Shown here piece by piece: positions 7,369 through 9,548 of a stretch of DNA of 9,548 nt (position 1 is its first letter; every line of letters starts with the position of its first letter). This DNA is from Kapaibacterium sp038202665 (GTDB taxonomy: Bacteria > Bacteroidota > Ignavibacteria > Kapaibacteriales > Kapaibacteriaceae). Location: assembly GCA_038202665.1 (NCBI GenBank), contig JBBRES010000097.1, forward strand, positions 1 through 9,548. Reading direction: 5' to 3'. A program made the translations under genes and the position numbers. The notes beneath the pieces were generated by a model, which made no database searches, was not told the origin of the DNA, and saw only the letters and a program-made list of their open reading frames with translations.

Positions 7369-8565
7369 ATGAACATGTTTGCATTCCTCTGCGTTGTGAT
7401 TTCTTGCGTCGCGCTCTCGTGTTCCACCGAGCACGACGTTGTGCACGCGCAGCGCGGTGCTTCTGCGCAACGAACGTTTACCTACTACGACCGGCTGGAT
7501 GAAACGATCAATGCTGCAACGATGGTGCGCATAGACTCTTCTACGCTCGTGGCCTCGCCACTGGTGATTGGTTCGCGCACGTATGCGATTGCGACCACAT
7601 CCAATACTCTTGAGCGCTATGACCACGGAAAGCGCATGTGGTCTATGTCTTGCGGCAAAGGAACGTTCGTACGAACGGGCATGGCGGCAGACAGCACGTC
7701 GACGGTGTTTGCTGCACTCACGAATGGCGACGTCCTCGCCGTCAACGAAACTGGAACGTTGTTGTGGCGCGTTCGAGCGCCCGATGGCGCTGCGATCGTA
7801 AGTGATCTTCTTCTCAGCAACGACTGTGTTATTGCCGTTTCTGCATCGGATCACGTACTCGCACTCAACAGAACAACGGGCTCGGTTGTGTACTACACTT
7901 CTACGTCAGCGCCTCTGCGTCCATCGTGTTGCGCAGACGCGTCGGGCAATGTGTATGTGGCGCGTTCGGGTGATCGGCCAGCGCTGTCGTGTATCGACGC
8001 GCGCGGTACCGTGCGGTGGAGCACACCCGTGCACCTTGCCGCCATCAGAATGCATCCCATGATCACGTCAGCGAATGTGATCGTCGGTGGCACATCGCAA
8101 AGTGGACGTGGTGCAGCCATTGCTGTTCGAGCAGATGGAACGGTGGCATGGATGAAAGAGTTTGCAGCCATACCGCAGTATGCGTCGTGCGGAGGTGATA
8201 CGCTGTACATCGTGGCAATGGAACGTGGTATGGTAGACAAACCGAGTTCGCACGTCTATGCCATCAGCGGAAACGGTGTGGAGCTCTGGAATACGTGGTA
8301 TGACCAATGGTTGCGATCTCCGTGCTATGTTTCTTCAGAGTGCATGACGGTGTGCGCCGCTCCCACTACAACAGCCGAGTGGACGAATGTGCTTGTGCTC
8401 TATCGCAACGGACGTATCAAACGATTGATCGACCTAGGAAACGAGCCACTCACAACGGATATGCCGGATGTGGATTCCGACGGTGCGCTGGTCTTTGCAT
8501 GTGCGGATACATCGGCTCTGCTTCGCATTGAACACAAATCCCTCACAGATCTTCTTGGACGATAA
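7369..8565 (+). CDS. Exported PQQ-type beta-propeller repeat protein, possible lipoprotein
   Basis: The first 20 residues are hydrophobic (MNMFAFLCVVISCVALSCS) and end in ALSC-S, an imperfect lipobox (C18); VISC (C13) fits the lipobox pattern better, and ASAQ at 31-34 could serve signal peptidase I. So export is likely but the mode is open. The mature part (about 60-398) is a chain of beta-propeller blades of the PQQ-like type. Each blade has a strand ending in G-x-x-x-W: GKRMW (W91), GTLLW (W133), GTVRW (W217), GTVAW (W261), GVELW (W307). These are preceded by strands such as DVLAVN, HVLALN, IAVRADG and VYAIS. Such repeats occur in BamB-like scaffolds and in many envelope proteins; no enzyme residues are evident. 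It starts 1 nt after the cca stop, with GGGGAAG upstream. An in-frame ATG at 7330 would give a basic N-terminus (MQRKR) but would overlap cca. 398 residues from the chosen start. Confidence 0.72.
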   Translation: MNMFAFLCVVISCVALSCSTEHDVVHAQRGASAQRTFTYYDRLDETINAATMVRIDSSTLVASPLVIGSRTYAIATTSNTLERYDHGKRMWSMSCGKGTFVRTGMAADSTSTVFAALTNGDVLAVNETGTLLWRVRAPDGAAIVSDLLLSNDCVIAVSASDHVLALNRTTGSVVYYTSTSAPLRPSCCADASGNVYVARSGDRPALSCIDARGTVRWSTPVHLAAIRMHPMITSANVIVGGTSQSGRGAAIAVRADGTVAWMKEFAAIPQYASCGGDTLYIVAMERGMVDKPSSHVYAISGNGVELWNTWYDQWLRSPCYVSSECMTVCAAPTTTAEWTNVLVLYRNGRIKRLIDLGNEPLTTDMPDVDSDGALVFACADTSALLRIEHKSLTDLLGR

Positions 8566-8566
8566 C

Positions 8567-9118
8567 ATGGCCGAAACGGAATTTGAATCAGGAATGAACG
8601 GCCGTATCATCACGTATGATGGTATCACTCCGGAGATCGACAGCAGTGTTTTTCATTGTCATGGCTCCATCATTCTTGGCGATGTGAAAATCGGCAAAGA
8701 CTCGTCCGTGTGGTATAACGTGGTGATACGGGGCGATGTGCATTGGATTCGCATTGGTGAGCGCACGAACATTCAAGACCTCACCATGTTGCATTGCACG
8801 CACAAGAAAAATCCGCTGAGCATCGGAAGCAACGTCACGATAGGTCACAGCGCCGTCTTGCACGGTTGCACCGTCGAAGACTACGTGCTTGTTGGCATGG
8901 GTGCAAAAGTCCTTGACCGCGCCGTGCTACGACATCATTCGATGATTGCGGCCGGTACAGTTGTCCGCGAAGGATTCGAAGTCCCCACAGGAACGCTCGT
9001 TGCCGGCGTTCCCGGAAAAATTGTGCGAGACCTCACCGAATCTGAACATGCCTTTCTCGAGCAAAGCGCGCAGAACTATGTGAACTATGTGGCCATGTAT
9101 CGTAAGGAGTCTCTATGA
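8567..9118 (+). CDS. Gamma-class carbonic anhydrase family protein
   Basis: A left-handed beta-helix hexapeptide-repeat protein of 183 residues, the usual size for the short (CamH/YrdA-like) gamma carbonic anhydrases. Visible are SIILGDVKIGKDSSVWYNVVIRGD across two extracts (34-57, with R55 and D57), then NIQDLTMLH (Q70, D71), the zinc ligands H76 (MLH), H94 (TIGH) and H99 (VLHGC), and the closing TLVAGVPGKIVRDL with a C-terminal helix (EHAFLEQSAQNYV). All three zinc histidines are present, so CO2 hydration is possible. Many members of this group show low or no activity in tests, so the role may be different. The acidic loop of the Methanosarcina Cam enzyme is missing, as in CamH types. The start at 8567 lies 1 nt after the beta-propeller stop; an in-frame upstream ATG at 8468 would overlap that gene by about 100 nt and is not preferred. 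Its stop overlaps the next start as ATGA. Confidence 0.9.
   Translation: MAETEFESGMNGRIITYDGITPEIDSSVFHCHGSIILGDVKIGKDSSVWYNVVIRGDVHWIRIGERTNIQDLTMLHCTHKKNPLSIGSNVTIGHSAVLHGCTVEDYVLVGMGAKVLDRAVLRHHSMIAAGTVVREGFEVPTGTLVAGVPGKIVRDLTESEHAFLEQSAQNYVNYVAMYRKESL
9104..9109 (+). promoter_or_regulatory. Shine-Dalgarno AAGGAG for the small membrane protein
   Basis: AAGGAG stands 5 nt before ATG 9115 and lies inside the last codons of the carbonic anhydrase gene. It fixes the start of the 66-residue gene and supports that this short frame is really translated. Confidence 0.6.
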
Positions 9119-9315
9119 CAGCAAAACGACAAGCCTCGCCCGCGGGTGGCATGGGTGTAACGATTGGCGCGAATTTTCTTGGGGCCGTCCTCATGATTGC
9201 CGCCTACTTCTTTGCCGACAACGCTTGGTATCTCGTCGCGGCCGGTCTCTTGATAACCGCAGGCGTTGGTATGATCTTCTTTATGCGTCACGTCCGGAAC
9301 AAATTCAATGTCTGA
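9115..9315 (+). CDS. Small two-helix inner-membrane protein, unknown function
   Basis: 66 residues with two clear hydrophobic segments: about 15-33 (TIGANFLGAVLMIAAYFFA) and about 38-57 (WYLVAAGLLITAGVGMIFFM), joined by a 4-5 residue turn (DNA). The N-terminus (TAKRQ) and C-terminus (RHVRNK) are both basic, so both ends are expected in the cytoplasm with a short periplasmic loop. A good Shine-Dalgarno sequence, the ATGA overlap with the carbonic anhydrase gene and the 8-nt overlap with the next gene argue that it is real. I recognise no family. The size and shape recall small membrane proteins such as AtpI/AtpZ-like or DUF-type helpers, but no diagnostic motif supports this. Confidence 0.7.
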   Translation: MTAKRQASPAGGMGVTIGANFLGAVLMIAAYFFADNAWYLVAAGLLITAGVGMIFFMRHVRNKFNV

Positions 9316-9548
9316 ACGATTTCCGCTCTTCCGCACCGATGTAAACGTGCGCCTCTACCGCGAAGGCGATCAAGACATGCTCTTGCTGCACGATCCGTTT
9401 GGATATGCAGACGGACCCATTCTGTTGAATACAGAAATGATTCCCGTGCTTGAGTCGTGCGACGGCGAAACCACCTTTGAAGGCTTCGAGCCCGAACAAG
9501 CAGAGCACATCAGGGCGTTCTTCGTGGAACTTGATGCTATGGGCTACT
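9308..9548 (+). CDS. Probable N-terminal domain of a long MEMO1-family protein (AmmeMemoRadiSam system protein B), partial
   Basis: The frame is open to the right edge (80 codons seen). It starts inside the preceding gene (8-nt overlap, ATGTCTGA); only a weak GGA lies upstream, so coupling is likely. The visible part reads MLLLHDPFGYADGPILLN, then a DG turn in ESCDGETTFEGF and the helix AEHIRAFFVELDAMGY. This order (a strand, DP-x-G-Y/F, a hydrophobic strand, a DG pair with an aromatic, and a helix ending in a L-x-x-x-G-Y-like turn) resembles the roughly 80-residue winged-helix/PqqD-like N-terminal domain found before the MEMO1 domain in some longer protein B sequences. The MEMO1 domain itself would start beyond the window, so this call is by similarity of the short domain only. 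It could also be another protein with a PqqD-like domain. Confidence 0.5.
   Translation, partial: MSERFPLFRTDVNVRLYREGDQDMLLLHDPFGYADGPILLNTEMIPVLESCDGETTFEGFEPEQAEHIRAFFVELDAMGY

Noticed and set aside
8468..8566. Upstream in-frame ATG for the carbonic anhydrase
   Set aside because: It would overlap the beta-propeller gene by about 100 nt and add about 33 residues that the family does not have; ATG 8567 fits family length and operon spacing.
1..9548. CRISPR array, tRNA, IS element or phage module
   Set aside because: No regularly spaced direct repeats, no cloverleaf-like segment, and no transposase, integrase or terminal inverted repeats were seen on either strand.

Overview
The window looks like a bacterial chromosome of about 50-55% GC by eye. 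It probably comes from the Bacteroidota/FCB group, plausibly near Kapabacteria or Ignavibacteria. That placement is an inference from gene content: a very long secreted protein that joins an IgGFc-binding-type domain to HYDIN-like Ig repeats, a transketolase split into two genes, a motif resembling a type IX secretion (T9SS) sorting domain, and a promoter match to the Bacteroidota TAnnTTTG -7 element. No rRNA, tRNA, CRISPR array, insertion sequence or phage gene was seen.

Layout. Bases 1-3341 on the minus strand are the first 1113 codons of a large exported protein whose C-terminus lies beyond the left edge. I checked that this frame has no stop over its whole length. Bases 3342-3981 form a divergent region. 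It holds one doubtful minus-strand ORF (signal-like N-terminus followed by a sorting-domain-like stretch), a strong hairpin followed by a T-rich tract in the plus direction, two short palindromes, and a candidate promoter pointing right.

From 3982 to the right edge all genes are on the plus strand and tightly packed, so they look like one transcription unit: transketolase N-terminal subunit, transketolase C-terminal subunit, CCA tRNA nucleotidyltransferase with an HD domain, an exported PQQ-type beta-propeller protein, a gamma-class carbonic anhydrase, a 66-residue two-helix membrane protein, and the start of a gene resembling the N-terminal domain of long MEMO1-family (AmmeMemoRadiSam system protein B) proteins. 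Spacings are 14, 27, 1 and 1 nt, then overlaps of 4 and 8 nt.

How they work together. The two transketolase halves should form one TPP enzyme of the non-oxidative pentose phosphate pathway. The other operon members do not share an obvious pathway (tRNA maturation, envelope beta-propeller, CO2/bicarbonate chemistry, membrane protein, MEMO family), so the cluster looks like a housekeeping operon held together by translational coupling. I do not see a clear new defence or mobile system. The items most worth checking are the large IgGFc/HYDIN surface protein, the odd ORF and hairpin in the divergent region, the hairpin that could mask the cca ribosome-binding site, and the small coupled membrane protein.
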